Of a DNA stretch of 64,000 nt, positions 34,355 to 44,929 are shown piece by piece (within the stretch, counting starts at the first letter, position 1; every line of letters begins with the position of its first letter). The position numbers were made by a program, and so were the translations under genes. This DNA is from Catenulispora acidiphila DSM 44928 (GTDB lineage Bacteria > Actinomycetota > Actinomycetes > Streptomycetales > Catenulisporaceae), in assembly GCF_000024025.1 (NCBI RefSeq), contig NC_013131.1, positions 186,001-250,000 on the forward strand. Reading direction: 5' to 3'. The notes beneath the pieces were generated by a model. The model did no database searches. It was not told where the DNA came from and saw only the letters and a list, made by a program, of their open reading frames with translations.

Positions 34355-34679
34355 TCACAAGTGCATCGGCAGCTTCGCGACGACCCGCGTGGGTCCATCC
34401 TGCGGGCTGTCCACCGCCAGCGACGCCTCCACAGTGCCCTCGCTGCCAGCGCGCCTCGCGCCGGTGCGCCTCACACGTGCATCGGCAGCTTCGCGAACTC
34501 CCGCGTCGGTCCGCCCTGCGGGCTGTCCACCGACGGCGATGCCTCCACTGTGCCCTCGCTGCCTGCGTTCCTCGCGCCGGTGCGCCTCACACGTGCATCG
34601 GCAGCTTTGCGAACTCCCGCGTCGGTCCATCCCGCTCGCTGTCCATCGCCAGCGGCGCCTCCACGCTGCGCACGATGCC
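34355..34679 (-). repeat. Three tandem copies of the downstream kinase's 3' end
   Basis: Three imperfect copies of the last ~90-115 bp of the kinase gene, each ending in the same C-terminal codons (DSPQGGPTREFAKLPMHV type) and a TGA at 34355, 34471 and 34587, follow the true gene end at 34680. The spacings are 116, 116 and 93 bp, so the copies fall in different frames and are not read as one protein. Divergence between copies is modest. They fill the gap between the kinase and its regulator. Confidence 0.85.
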
Positions 34680-35984
34680 TCACACGTGCATCGGCAGCTT
34701 CACGAACACCCGCGTCGGTCCGCCCTGCGGGCTGTCCACCGCCAGCGAGCCCTCCACGGTGCGCACGCGGTCCAGGAGGCCGGCCAGGCCGCCGCCGTAG
34801 CCGACCTGTGCGCCGCCGCGGCCGTCGTCCTCGACGGTGAGGTGCAGTTGCCCCTCCTCCTGCACCACTGACAGCGCGGCTCGGGTCGGGGCGGCGTGCT
34901 TGGCCGCGTTGGTCAGCAGCTCGGCGGCGCAGAAGTAGGCGATGGTCTCGATCGCTCGGTCCGGGCGCTCGGCCAGCGCCACGTTCACCGTCACCGGCAT
35001 CGCTGAGCGCGCCGCGAGTGTGCCCAGGGCGTCGCGCAGGCCGGTGTCCAGTGCCGCCGGGTGGATGCCGCGGGCCAGGTCGCGCAGTTCGTTGATGGCC
35101 TGCTTGGCGTTGCGGTGCGCGGTGTCGATCAGCGTTCGGGTCTCGGTCAGGTCCAGTTCGGCGCCGTTGCCGCCGGCGTCCAGGTTCTCCTTGGCCTCGC
35201 CGAGCTGCATCGCCAGTGCGACCAGCTGCGCCTGCGCGCCGTCGTGCAGATCGCGTTCGATCCGGCGCAGCCGCGCGGCGGAGTCGTCCACGGCGTGCGC
35301 GCGGCTCACGGTCAGCTCCTCGACCCGGCGCTCGCTGTTGGTCGGGCCCAGCAGGGCCTTCATCAGCAGCGAGTCCAGCCAGAGCAGGAACTTGAGGATC
35401 CAGACCGCGGCGTAGATCCAGACCACGCCGGCCACCGTGAGCAGCAGTGCGCGCAGCCAGTTGTCGAAGTAGAAGCCGTCGCCGAACTGGAGCGCCGACT
35501 GGTGCTTGACCCCGTGGCTGTCGGTGTTCGTCGGGCGGAACACCGCCCACCAGATCGGATAGGTCAGCATGACCAGGCCCTCGACCACGCCGACCCCGAG
35601 CGTGACGAAGTAGGCGATACCCAGCGGGAAGCGCACCAGCAGATACAGCTGGGACCGCCACGCCGGCAGGTCGCCCAGCGCCGCCCCGAGCTTGGCCAGC
35701 AGCCCGTGCGCGTTCTGCCGGCGCAGGTTCGGCGGCGGCGCCTCGATGTCGACGCCGAGCAGGCCGCGGGCCATACGGCGCTGGAGTTTGGCGTACTGCC
35801 GGGCCAGGTGGATCGCGAGGGCGATCAGCGGCAGCCCGACGAAGGTGAACGACAGCGCGCCGCCGACGGCCAGCGTGACCACCGCGTACACGAAGCCCGC
35901 GAGTCCGAGCGGCGCGCTGACCAGGGCGAACAGGTACTGGCGTGCGGTGCGCCCCGACACCGGGCTCAACAGGAAACGCTTCAT
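34680..35984 (-). CDS. NarL-type sensor histidine kinase
   Basis: 434 residues from ATG 35984; the frame is open to 36020 and the ribosome site is weak, so the start is uncertain by 12 codons. Two pairs of membrane helices (about 18-62 and 112-202) form the sensor region. RLRRIERDLHDGAQAQL gives the phosphorylated His247; the HATPase part has ELLTNAAKHAAPT, VEDDGRGGAQVGYGGGLAGLLDRV. It ends FVKLPMHV, the segment repeated downstream. It pairs with the regulator at 33557-34213. Confidence 0.9.
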   Translation of the reverse strand: MKRFLLSPVSGRTARQYLFALVSAPLGLAGFVYAVVTLAVGGALSFTFVGLPLIALAIHLARQYAKLQRRMARGLLGVDIEAPPPNLRRQNAHGLLAKLGAALGDLPAWRSQLYLLVRFPLGIAYFVTLGVGVVEGLVMLTYPIWWAVFRPTNTDSHGVKHQSALQFGDGFYFDNWLRALLLTVAGVVWIYAAVWILKFLLWLDSLLMKALLGPTNSERRVEELTVSRAHAVDDSAARLRRIERDLHDGAQAQLVALAMQLGEAKENLDAGGNGAELDLTETRTLIDTAHRNAKQAINELRDLARGIHPAALDTGLRDALGTLAARSAMPVTVNVALAERPDRAIETIAYFCAAELLTNAAKHAAPTRAALSVVQEEGQLHLTVEDDGRGGAQVGYGGGLAGLLDRVRTVEGSLAVDSPQGGPTRVFVKLPMHV

Positions 35985-36164
35985 GGGAAAAGCTTCGCCG
36001 ATCTTGGGCCCGCCGCCCACGGTGCGGACCTGGAAATCGAACCCCCGGTTATCCCTACCATCATCGCCCAGTCTGCCGCCTGCTCCGACCAGGGCGCTGG
36101 GGCGCTGGGGCTCCGATCGGCGCCTTGGGCGCTGACCGGCTGGGGCGCCGACCGACGCCCGGCG

Positions 36165-36401
36165 TCAGGAAGGCAGCGCGGGATCGGTCGTGGAGGCCGT
36201 CCACGTCAGCTTCTCGACCCTGGTCTCCCCGCCGGCCTGGTCCACCTCGGGCACCAGATCCGAGAAGCGTTCCAGCGCCTCGCTCAGCGCGGCGGCCAGG
36301 GATGCGCTGGCCTGGACACTCTCCACGCCGCTGGCCGCGGCCCACTTGTCGGCATCCACCGTCACCCGGACTTTGACCGTTGCCGATACGTTCACGTCCA
36401 C
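36165..36401 (-). CDS. Small conserved-looking hypothetical protein
   Basis: 78 residues from GTG 36401, with AAGAGG about 10 nt upstream. A compact alpha/beta sequence: VNVSATVKVRVTVDADKWAAA, an amphipathic helix (SLAAALSEALERFSDLVPEV) and a final strand (VEKLTWTAS). No signal peptide, Cys or known motif. It is divergent from the acyl-CoA synthetase gene, 53 bp away. The regular structure and ribosome site support a real gene; function unknown. Confidence 0.6.
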   Translation of the reverse strand: MDVNVSATVKVRVTVDADKWAAASGVESVQASASLAAALSEALERFSDLVPEVDQAGGETRVEKLTWTASTTDPALPS

Positions 36402-36454
36402 GCACTCAGGGTAACCTCTTGCGGCCTCGCGCGGGATGGCCTTCTATACGCGGC

Positions 36455-38104
36455 ATGCCCACGGTCGCGGAGTTGATCGGTGTCCAGTCCCAGCACACGG
36501 GTCCCGGGCTGCTCGGCCCGAACGGCCTGCGGTATCAGCACCCGGAGATCGCCGCGCACGCCGCCAGCAGGGCCGCACTGTTCGGCGAGCGGCATCGTCC
36601 GGGCATGCGGCCGCATATCGGAGTCCTGCTGGGCAACACCGACGAGTTCGTGTTCTGGCTCTCCGCCGCGGCGCTCGCCGGGGCGGCGCTGGTCGGCGTG
36701 AACCCCACGCGCCGTGGCGCCGAGCTGGCGCGGGACATCCGGCACGCGGAATGCGAGCTGCTGGTGACCGACCGCGAGCATCTGCCGCTGCTCGCCGATC
36801 TGGGTCTGGACGCGCTGCCGCTGCTGATCGTGGACGATCCGGCGTACCGCGAGGCTCTGCAACCCTTCGCCGGCGTCAGCGCGACAGACGTCAAGCCGAT
36901 CGCCCCGATCACCGAGGACACCCGGCTGCTGCTGTACTTCACCTCAGGCTCGACCGGCGCACCGAAGGCGGTGACGTGCGTCCAAGGGCGCGTCGCGGCG
37001 TCCGGCGCCGTAATGGCCGAACGCTTCGGGCTGATCGCCTCCGACGTCTGCTACATCCCGATGCCGATGTTCCACGGCAACGCGATCCTGGCGAACTGGG
37101 GACCGGCTCTGGTCGCCGGAGCCACCGTCGCCCTGCGCGACCGCTTCTCGGCCTCCGGCTTCCTCTCCGACGTCCGCGAGTATCAGGCCACGTACTTCAC
37201 CTACGTCGGCCGCGCGATCTCCTACATCCTGGCCACCCCCGAGCACCCCGAGGACGCCGCAAACCCGCTGCGCGCCGGCTTCGGCACCGAGGCCGGGCCA
37301 CGGGACCGGGAACGCTTCGAGCAGCGCTTCGGCTGCCACCTCTCCGAGGGCTACGGCGCCTCCGAAGGCGGCATCAACATCGTCGCGCCCCGCACCTTCC
37401 CGCCCTCGGTCCTGGCACGCGGCGCAGTGGTCGGCAAAACCAACCCGACCCTGTCGATCCTGAACCTCGAAACCGGCGCGCCCTGCCCGCCCGCCGAATT
37501 CGACGCCGCCGGCCGCCTCCTGAACGGCGCCGAGGCGATCGGCGAACTCGTCGGCACCGGACCCGGCGGCTTCACCGGCTACTGGAACAACCCCGCCGCC
37601 GACGCCGAACGCTTCGCCGACGGCCGCTACCGCAGCGGCGACCTGTTCTACGCCGACACCGACGGCTGGCTCTACTTCGCTGCCCGCAAGGCCGACCGCA
37701 TGCGCGTGGACGGCGAGAACATCTCCGTGGCGCTCCTGGAGGCGATCCTCGCCCGCTGGGAGCCGGTCGAGGCGGTCGCCGCCTACGCCGTACCGGACGA
37801 GGTCACCGGCGACGCGGTGATGTGCGCCCTGGTCCTGAGGCAGGGCTCTGATTTCGACCCCGGGGCGTTCGCGGATTTCCTTGCCGCACAAGCGGATCTG
37901 GGCACCAAGATGGCGCCGCGCTTCGTCCGCGTCACCGCCGCCCTGGCCACCACAGCCACCGAGAAGGTGTCGCGCTACGCGATGCGGGAGCAGGGGTGGT
38001 GGGACGTAGGGGAGGACGCCGTGTGGGCTCGTACGGGCCGCCAGGGGGCTTATCAGCCCCGCGACACAGGCAGTGTCAACCGGAACTCCGCGCCGCCGCC
38101 CTGA
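36455..38104 (+). CDS. AMP-dependent acyl-CoA synthetase (FadD-like)
   Basis: 549 residues from ATG 36455. Adenylate-forming enzyme: the P-loop YFTSGSTGAPKAV at about 161-173, the FHGNAILANW segment, YGASEGG (A5 motif), GYWNNP, RSGDLFYADTDGWLYFAARKADRMRVDGENI (A7-A8) and the C-terminal Lys in TEKVSRYAM (A10). It activates a carboxylic acid, probably a fatty acid, as acyl-AMP then acyl-CoA; the chain length cannot be told. Its last 52 bp overlap, in antisense, the 3' end of the histidine kinase on the other strand. Confidence 0.9.
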   Translation: MPTVAELIGVQSQHTGPGLLGPNGLRYQHPEIAAHAASRAALFGERHRPGMRPHIGVLLGNTDEFVFWLSAAALAGAALVGVNPTRRGAELARDIRHAECELLVTDREHLPLLADLGLDALPLLIVDDPAYREALQPFAGVSATDVKPIAPITEDTRLLLYFTSGSTGAPKAVTCVQGRVAASGAVMAERFGLIASDVCYIPMPMFHGNAILANWGPALVAGATVALRDRFSASGFLSDVREYQATYFTYVGRAISYILATPEHPEDAANPLRAGFGTEAGPRDRERFEQRFGCHLSEGYGASEGGINIVAPRTFPPSVLARGAVVGKTNPTLSILNLETGAPCPPAEFDAAGRLLNGAEAIGELVGTGPGGFTGYWNNPAADAERFADGRYRSGDLFYADTDGWLYFAARKADRMRVDGENISVALLEAILARWEPVEAVAAYAVPDEVTGDAVMCALVLRQGSDFDPGAFADFLAAQADLGTKMAPRFVRVTAALATTATEKVSRYAMREQGWWDVGEDAVWARTGRQGAYQPRDTGSVNRNSAPPP

Positions 38105-39753
38105 GCCCCGGCGACCGTCACCCCGCCGCCGTGCCCGACCGCGACCTGGGCCACTATCGCCAACCCCAGCCCCGAACCCGGCAGATCACGGGCGCTCGCG
38201 GCGCGGTAGAAGCGGTCGAAGACATGCGGAAGATCGGCTTCGGGGATACCCGGTCCGTGGTCGCGGACCGTCAAGGTGACCGTGCCGTCCGCGCCGGGTG
38301 CGGTCCGCACCTCGACCAGCCCGCCGTCGGGGGAGAACTTGGCCGCGTTGTCCAGCAGGTTGCGCACAGCCTTGGCCAGCCGGTCGGTGACCCCGACGAC
38401 CAGACAGTCCTCCAGATCCTCCTTGAAAACCGCCTTCGGCCAGTGCATCGCAGCGCGGTCCACGCACCGCCGCACCAGCAGGTCGAACCGCAGCTCCTCG
38501 AACAGCGCCGCCTGCTCCTCGCCGCGCGCCAACTCGACGGTGTCGCTGACCAGCATGGTCATATCGTCGAGCCCGGACATGATGCCGGACACCAGCGCCT
38601 GCCGGTCCTCCGGCTCCAAACGCTGCGCGTGCGCCAGCACCTCGACGTTGGTGCGCAGCGAGGTCAGCGGCGTGCGCAGCTCGTGCGAGGCGTCGGCGAC
38701 CAGCTGGCGCTGCCGGTCCGTGGCCTCCTGGACCGCGTCCAGCATGGTGTTGAACGTCGCGGCCAGGCGGCCGAGTTCGTCGCGCGGCTCCCCGGGCGCA
38801 CCGTCTATCGGGATGCGGTGCGCGAGGTCGTGCGTGGCGGCGATGCGCTCGGCGGTACTGGTCAGCTCCGCGACCGGACGCAGCGCGGTACGGGTGACCA
38901 GCCAGCCCAGACCCGCGGCCAGGACGATGCCCGCCGCGCCCGCGCCGAACAGCTCCCAGCCCAGCGTGGACAGCTGCTGGTCCATCGCGGTCAGCGGCGC
39001 GTCGATCTGCAGGGCCCGGTCCTTCTGGCCGATCGACAGGGTCAGGATGCGGACGTGCTGGCCGTTCATCTCGCCGGAATGCATGTAGCTGTTCATGCTC
39101 CCGGCGGCGACCTGGGCGTCCGCCGAGGAGATCGGTATCACCCTGGTCGAGGCGGGCGCGAGAACGACGACGCTGTACGGCGTGCGAAGCGTCGCCGGCA
39201 GCAGCTTGGGCTGCAGCGGCGTCCCGGTGGAGTCGATGAACTGGGAGTTGGTCAGCGTGTCGCCGAACTGCTGGCTGCGGGTCTCGTCATAGCGGGGGAG
39301 ATGGTGGGTCAGCAGCAGGTCCTGCACCTTCGCGCCCTGCCGTTGCAGACCGCTGTCCACCTGCTGCGTCAGCGAGTGCCGCACAGCCACGTACGCGAAC
39401 CCCACGCCGCCGCCGATGCCCGCCGCCACCGCGACGGTCGCGGCCAGCGCCAGCCGGGCGCGCAGCGGCGTACGGCGCCAGAACGACAAGGGGGAGCCGA
39501 GCCGGGACAAGGCGGAGGGGGCGCTTTGCGCGGTCTGGCCGTTGGGCCGGGCCGGATACGTCTCCGAGCCCTGAGTCGTCGGCGGGGCAGCACTGAAGGC
39601 AGGGGCAGTACTGAAGGGGGCATTCGGGCCGGCGCTCGCGTCAGCGGCCACACCGGCACTGGCGCCCGCACCCGCATCCGTACCCGCACCCGCGCTGAAG
39701 CCCTGATCCGCCGCGACGAGCCGCGTCCGCCTCCCGAACCGCCCCCGGATCAC
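38053..39753 (-). CDS. OmpR-class sensor histidine kinase
   Basis: 566 residues starting at GTG 39753, which overlaps the regulator stop by 4 bp (GTGA). A long Ala/Pro/Gly-rich cytoplasmic leader (about 1-90), a membrane helix (about 104-124), an extracellular sensor domain (about 125-262), a second helix (about 265-287), HAMP, the HisKA box DASHELRTPLTSL with His357, and HATPase_c with RNLLDNAAKFSPDGG, DHGPGIPEADLPHVFDRFYR and GSGLGLAIV. It is the last gene of the six-gene efflux operon and probably senses its substrate or envelope stress. Confidence 0.92.
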   Translation of the reverse strand: MIRGRFGRRTRLVAADQGFSAGAGTDAGAGASAGVAADASAGPNAPFSTAPAFSAAPPTTQGSETYPARPNGQTAQSAPSALSRLGSPLSFWRRTPLRARLALAATVAVAAGIGGGVGFAYVAVRHSLTQQVDSGLQRQGAKVQDLLLTHHLPRYDETRSQQFGDTLTNSQFIDSTGTPLQPKLLPATLRTPYSVVVLAPASTRVIPISSADAQVAAGSMNSYMHSGEMNGQHVRILTLSIGQKDRALQIDAPLTAMDQQLSTLGWELFGAGAAGIVLAAGLGWLVTRTALRPVAELTSTAERIAATHDLAHRIPIDGAPGEPRDELGRLAATFNTMLDAVQEATDRQRQLVADASHELRTPLTSLRTNVEVLAHAQRLEPEDRQALVSGIMSGLDDMTMLVSDTVELARGEEQAALFEELRFDLLVRRCVDRAAMHWPKAVFKEDLEDCLVVGVTDRLAKAVRNLLDNAAKFSPDGGLVEVRTAPGADGTVTLTVRDHGPGIPEADLPHVFDRFYRAASARDLPGSGLGLAIVAQVAVGHGGGVTVAGAQGGGAEFRLTLPVSRG

Positions 39754-40481
39754 GCCGGCACCCGCAGCGTGTACCCGAAGCCGCGCACCGTCTGCACCAG
39801 CCGGGGCTCTCCCCCGCCCTCCGTCTTGCGCCGGATGCAGGACACGAACACCTCCAGGGAGTTCGACTCCGGCCCGAGTTCGTAGCCCCAGATCCGGTCG
39901 GAGATCACTTCCCGGGGCAGCACCCGCCCCGCGTTGCGCATCAGGAGCTCCAGCAGCGCGAACTCGGTGCGGGTCAGCTCGATCGTGCGCCCGCCGCGGT
40001 AGGCCAGCCGGGACTCGGGGTCCAGCTCCAGGTCCTCGAACACCAGGCGCTCGGATTCGGGCACCGGGTCGTACTCGGAGCGGCGCAGCAGCGCGCGCAT
40101 CCGGGCGTGCAGCTCGGCCAGCGCGAACGGCTTCACCAGGTAGTCGTCGGCGCCGGCGTCGAGCCCGGCCACCCGGTCCCCGACCGCGTCGCGCGCGGTC
40201 AGCAGCAGCACCGGGGTGTGGTCGCCGACGCCGCGCAGGCGCCGGCACACCTCCACCCCGTCGAGCTCGGGCATCATCACGTCCAGCACGATCGCGTCCG
40301 GCGGGTCGGCCGCGACCTGCTCCAGGGCGGCCAGGCCGCCGGAAGCGGTGCGCACGCGATAGCCCTGCAGGCGGAAGGCCCGTGCGATCGCGTCACGGAT
40401 CTCGGTGTCGTCGTCGACGACCAGCAGGCTGCGCGGTTCTCGGTCTAGGGAGCCTCGGGTGTCCATCCCGTCCAGTATCAC
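39750..40481 (-). CDS. OmpR-class response regulator
   Basis: 243 residues from GTG 40481, preferred because it overlaps the upstream stop by 4 bp like the other junctions of this operon; ATG 40466 is the alternative. The receiver has VVDDDTE, phosphoacceptor Asp in IVLDVMMPELDG and Lys in DDYLVKPFALAEL. The winged-helix DNA-binding domain ends in RTEFALLELLMRNAGRVLPREVI, VSCIRRKTE and VRGFGYTLRV. It likely regulates its own operon, whose first gene is the HlyD-like adaptor. Confidence 0.93.
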   Translation of the reverse strand: MILDGMDTRGSLDREPRSLLVVDDDTEIRDAIARAFRLQGYRVRTASGGLAALEQVAADPPDAIVLDVMMPELDGVEVCRRLRGVGDHTPVLLLTARDAVGDRVAGLDAGADDYLVKPFALAELHARMRALLRRSEYDPVPESERLVFEDLELDPESRLAYRGGRTIELTRTEFALLELLMRNAGRVLPREVISDRIWGYELGPESNSLEVFVSCIRRKTEGGGEPRLVQTVRGFGYTLRVPA

Positions 40482-41143
40482 CCGTTTGACCCACCCGGCG
40501 AAGACGACGCGGCTCCCGGCGTGCGGTTTCCGCCGCGTCCGCCGAACCCGAACTGGGTGATTCCGCTCACCACGGAGCGCGCCGTGATGGTCCCGCTACT
40601 GTCCGGAGTGCCCAGGATCGTCACCTCGGAGCCGGTCGTCAGGTCCGAGACCGCGCCGCTCTTGCCGATCGTGACGGTGGTCTGCGGGCTGGTGTTCACG
40701 GTCACCGCCTTGCCCGTGCTGTCGGTGACGGTGATGGTCGAGCCGCTGACGGCGGTGACGGTGCCGGTGACGGCTCCGCCCCGGGCACCGCCGGCCGCGC
40801 CTCCCGTGGCTCCGCCGGCCGTCCCGCCGGCCGCGCCGCCGGTAGCCCCGCCGGTGCCGAACCCGCCGCCGTAGCCGCCGCGCGCGCGGTTCGCGCCGGC
40901 GGCGGTGTTCGAGGGCTTGGACGACGAGGAGCTGTTGCTCTTGCCCACCGCTATCCCGCCGACGAACCCGCCGGCCAGCAGCACCGCGCCGACCAGGCCC
41001 AGGGTCACCTTCGGGATGCCGGCGCCGCCGCTGCGGGCGGGCTTGAGCTGGCCGCTGATGTCCGGCGCCGAGGGCGCCTGGGACAGGAGCTCGAACTCTG
41101 CGTTGTTGTCGTTGGCGGCCGGGCCGCCGGGCTTGTCAGACAT
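40478..41143 (-). CDS. Membrane-anchored DUF5666-like protein
   Basis: 221 residues. A soluble leader (1-42), a membrane helix (about 46-66), a Gly/Ala-rich linker of TGGAAGG-type repeats (about 85-125), and one beta-rich domain (about 126-195: GTVTAVSGSTITVTDSTGKAVTVNTSPQT, VTILGTPDSSGTITARSV) matching the OB-like DUF5666 fold. The end is Gly/Pro/Ser-rich. It lies between the ABC permease and the regulator, 33 bp after the permease, so it is probably an accessory part of the same export system. Function unknown. Confidence 0.75.
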   Translation of the reverse strand: MSDKPGGPAANDNNAEFELLSQAPSAPDISGQLKPARSGGAGIPKVTLGLVGAVLLAGGFVGGIAVGKSNSSSSSKPSNTAAGANRARGGYGGGFGTGGATGGAAGGTAGGATGGAAGGARGGAVTGTVTAVSGSTITVTDSTGKAVTVNTSPQTTVTIGKSGAVSDLTTGSEVTILGTPDSSGTITARSVVSGITQFGFGGRGGNRTPGAASSSPGGSNG

Positions 41144-41176
41144 CTGTGACTTCGACTCTTCCTGCTCGTGAGGTTT

Positions 41177-42405
41177 CTACTCGTGCCGCAGTGCCTGGAT
41201 GGGATGCAGCTTGGCCGCGCGGTTGGCCGGGAACGACCCGAAGAACAGCCCGATCAGCGCCGACACCGCGAAGGCCAGCGCGATCGAGGCGGGCACGATG
41301 ACCGGTTTCACCCCGGCGACCGTGAACCTGGTGCCGATGAGTCCGGCGGCCACCCCCAGGGCGCCGCCGATCAGGGACAGCATCACCGCCTCGATGAGGA
41401 ACTGGCCCAGGATCGCCGCGCGCGGCGCGCCCAGGGCCTTGCGGATGCCGATCTCCCGTGTCCGCTCGGTCACGGTGACCAGCATGATGTTGGTGATCCC
41501 GATCCCGCCGACCAGCAGCGAGATGGCCGCGACCGCGCCCAGCAGGACCGTGAAGGTGTGCGTGGTGGAGCTGGAGGTGGCCAGCAGCGACTGCTGGTTC
41601 AGCACCCGGAAGTCCGGCGAGGCCGTCGCCGACAGGTGGTGCCGCGAGGTCAGGATCGAGGTGATCTCGTTCTGCGCCGCGGTGGTGGCGCCGGCGGACT
41701 TGGCCTGCACCACGATCTGGCTCAGCGACCCGAAGCCGCTCAGCGAGTCCTGCACGGTGGTCAGCGGCGCGATGGCGAAGTCGTCGGCGTCCTGCAGGCC
41801 CGAGGAGCCCTTGGACTGCAGCACGCCCTCCACGCTGTAGGGGACGTTGTTGATCATGACCTGCTGCCCGACCGGGTCGGCGGTGCCGAACAGGTCGGTG
41901 GCCACCGTCTGGCCGATCACGATGACCTTGCGGGCCTGGGTCACGTCGTCGTCGGTGATCGAGGAGCCTTCGGCGATCTGCCAGTTGGTCGCCTGCAGGT
42001 AGGCCGGGTAGGTACCGACCAGCTGCGAGATCTGGTGCGTGGCACCGGAATACGTCGCGGTCGGGGAGGCGGTGACCACCGGCGCCTCGGTCAGCACGTC
42101 CGGGGCGTTCACCGGGTCGACCAGCGACTGCGCGTCGGCCAGGGTGAGCGCCGAGACAGAGCTCTGCGTCCCGGTGTTGCGGGAGGCGCGCGCGCCGAAG
42201 CCGCCGGCCTGCCGGGAGACCTCCAGCAGGTTCGTCCCCAGCTTGTCGATGTTCGCCTGCACCTGCGCGCCGGAGCCCTTGCCGACCGCGACCAGCAGGA
42301 TCACCGCGCCGACGCCGATCAGGATGCCCAAGGTGGTCAGCCCCGAGCGCAGCTTGTTGGCCTTCAGCCCGGCGAAGGCGAACCGGAAGACCTCGCGGAA
42401 TCTCA

Positions 42406-42409
<4 letters not shown>
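41177..42409 (-). CDS. MacB-like ABC transporter permease
   Basis: 410 residues. One N-terminal membrane helix (about 22-45) is followed by an extracellular MacB_PCD-type domain (about 50-280) and three C-terminal FtsX-type helices (about 285-400), with the conserved loop [29 protein letters not shown]. This is a mechanotransmission-type exporter subunit, driven by the ATPase whose stop overlaps its start by 4 bp. In Gram-positive bacteria such complexes export peptides, antibiotics or signal envelope stress. Confidence 0.92.
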
Positions 42410-43172
<763 letters not shown>

Positions 43173-43176
<4 letters not shown>

Positions 43177-44783
43177 CCGCCGAATCCGCCCCGGCCGCCG
43201 GCGGCGCCGCCGCCGAACCCGCCCGCGCCGCCGCCGAAGCCACCCGCGCCGCCGCCCCGGGTGGTGGTGCCGGTGCCGGTGGTGGTGCGCGAGGACAGCA
43301 GCACCTCGTCGCCCTCGCTCACCCCGGAGGTGATCTCCGTCGAGGTGTCGCCGACCACGCCGATCTGGACCGGCGTCTGCGTCTGGGTCTTGCCGCTGAC
43401 GATGGTGACGAAGCTCTGGCCGGCCAGCGTGGTGACCGAAGAGGACGGCACGTAGAGCACGTTGGTCACGCTATCGGTGGTGACCGAGACCGACGCGGTC
43501 TGTCCGGGCTTGAGCGAGGCCAGATCCTGCTGCCCGGCGGTGAACTGGAGCGTGACGCCGTACTCGACGACGTTGGACACCACGGTCGAGGTCGGGTCGA
43601 CGGACTGCACGGTCGCGGTGAGCGCCGAGCCCGGGATCGCGTTGATCGTGACCTGCGCGCTCTCCCCGGGCTTGAGCTTGGCGGCGTCGGTCTCGGCGAA
43701 CTCGGCGCGCACCGTCAGGCTGGACATGTTGCCCAGCACCACGAAACTGCTGCCGGACTTGGCAGCGGTGGAGGACGTCGAGGAGCTGGACGATCCCGAG
43801 GAGCCGCTTGCCGAACCCCCAGAGGAACCCCCAGTAGAACCGCCGGAGGACGAGGACGCCGCCGAGGTGGAGGACGCGGATCCGGCGCTCACCGAGTCGC
43901 CGACCAAACCGCCGACCGACAGGACCGTCCCGGCCTGCGGCGCGGTGATGACGGTGCCGGCGACGCCCTTCTGCGCGGTGGTGACCGCGTTCTGGGCGTT
44001 GAGCACGGACTGGTTGGCCGAGGCGATCTGGTCCGGGGTGGCCGGCGCGGCGGAGACCGCCTGCTGGTCCACGGCGATGGCGTAGGAGTTCTGCGCCGAC
44101 GTCAGTGAGTTCTGCGCTTGGTGCAGGGACTGCGTGTCCTTCAGCGAGCCGTTCTTCTGAGCGTTCTCGGCCTGGGTGACGGCGTTGGTGTCCTGCGCGA
44201 TCTTCGCGGCGTCCGGTTTCGCCGCGGCCTCGTCGGCGGCGAGGTTGTTCTTCGCCGTGGTGACCGCGGCGGCCAGATTGCTCTCGTCCAGCGAGATGCT
44301 GTTCCGCGCGTCGGAGTACGAGGTCTTCGCCGACGACAGCGAGTCCGCGGCGTTCGTCAGCTGCTGCCGGCTCAGGGCCGCCTGTTGCGGCGTCTGGCCC
44401 TGTTGCAGTTTGGTCAGCTGCGCTTGCGCGGTGGTCAACTGGGCCTGGGCGGAGGTCAGCTGCTGGTTCGCCTCGGTGGTGTCGATTTTCGCCAGCACCT
44501 GGCCGGCCTTCACCACGTCGCCGGGCTTCACGTCGACCTCGGTCACCGTGCCCGACGCGGTGAACGCGAGGTCCTGCTCCGTCGGCAGGGTCACGTTGCC
44601 GGAGGCCGAGACCTGGGCGGTGACGTTGCCCCGCTGCACCGCGATGGTGCGGCCGTTGGCGGCGGTCTTGTCGGAACTCGACGAGCCGAGCAGCGCCCAG
44701 GCGCCCGCTCCGCCGGCGGCTACCACCACGGCGAGCGAGGTGTTTATCCAGACCCCTTTGGGGAGTCGCGGGCTATCGGTCAT
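43173..44783 (-). CDS. HlyD/MacA-like efflux adaptor
   Basis: 536 residues, first gene of the operon. A membrane helix (about 10-30) is followed by the lipoyl/barrel-sandwich half-motif [20 protein letters not shown], a long coiled coil (about 85-255, with [20 protein letters not shown]) and the returning motif [22 protein letters not shown] Ser/Gly/Thr linker (about 300-345), a beta-barrel domain and a Gly-rich tail (GGAGGFGGG) complete the chain. It couples the MacB-like pump to the exterior. The last four bases overlap the ATPase gene. Confidence 0.9.
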
Positions 44784-44929
44784 GGCGCCAGAGGTTGGCG
44801 CCTGTAACTGAAGCGAAGGTGAAGGTCTCCTTTAATCTCATGCAGTTCTCATACAAGCCCCGGCGAGCACCTCCGAAGGCCTATTGACTCCCTGGTGAAT
44901 AAAGGGGCGGGGACGATAGGTTCTCAGGC

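Noticed and set aside
34355-34630. Short minus-strand frame ending in a kinase-like C-terminus
   Set aside because: It is one of the duplicated 3'-end copies read out of its original frame, without a start region or kinase domains, so it is listed as a repeat.
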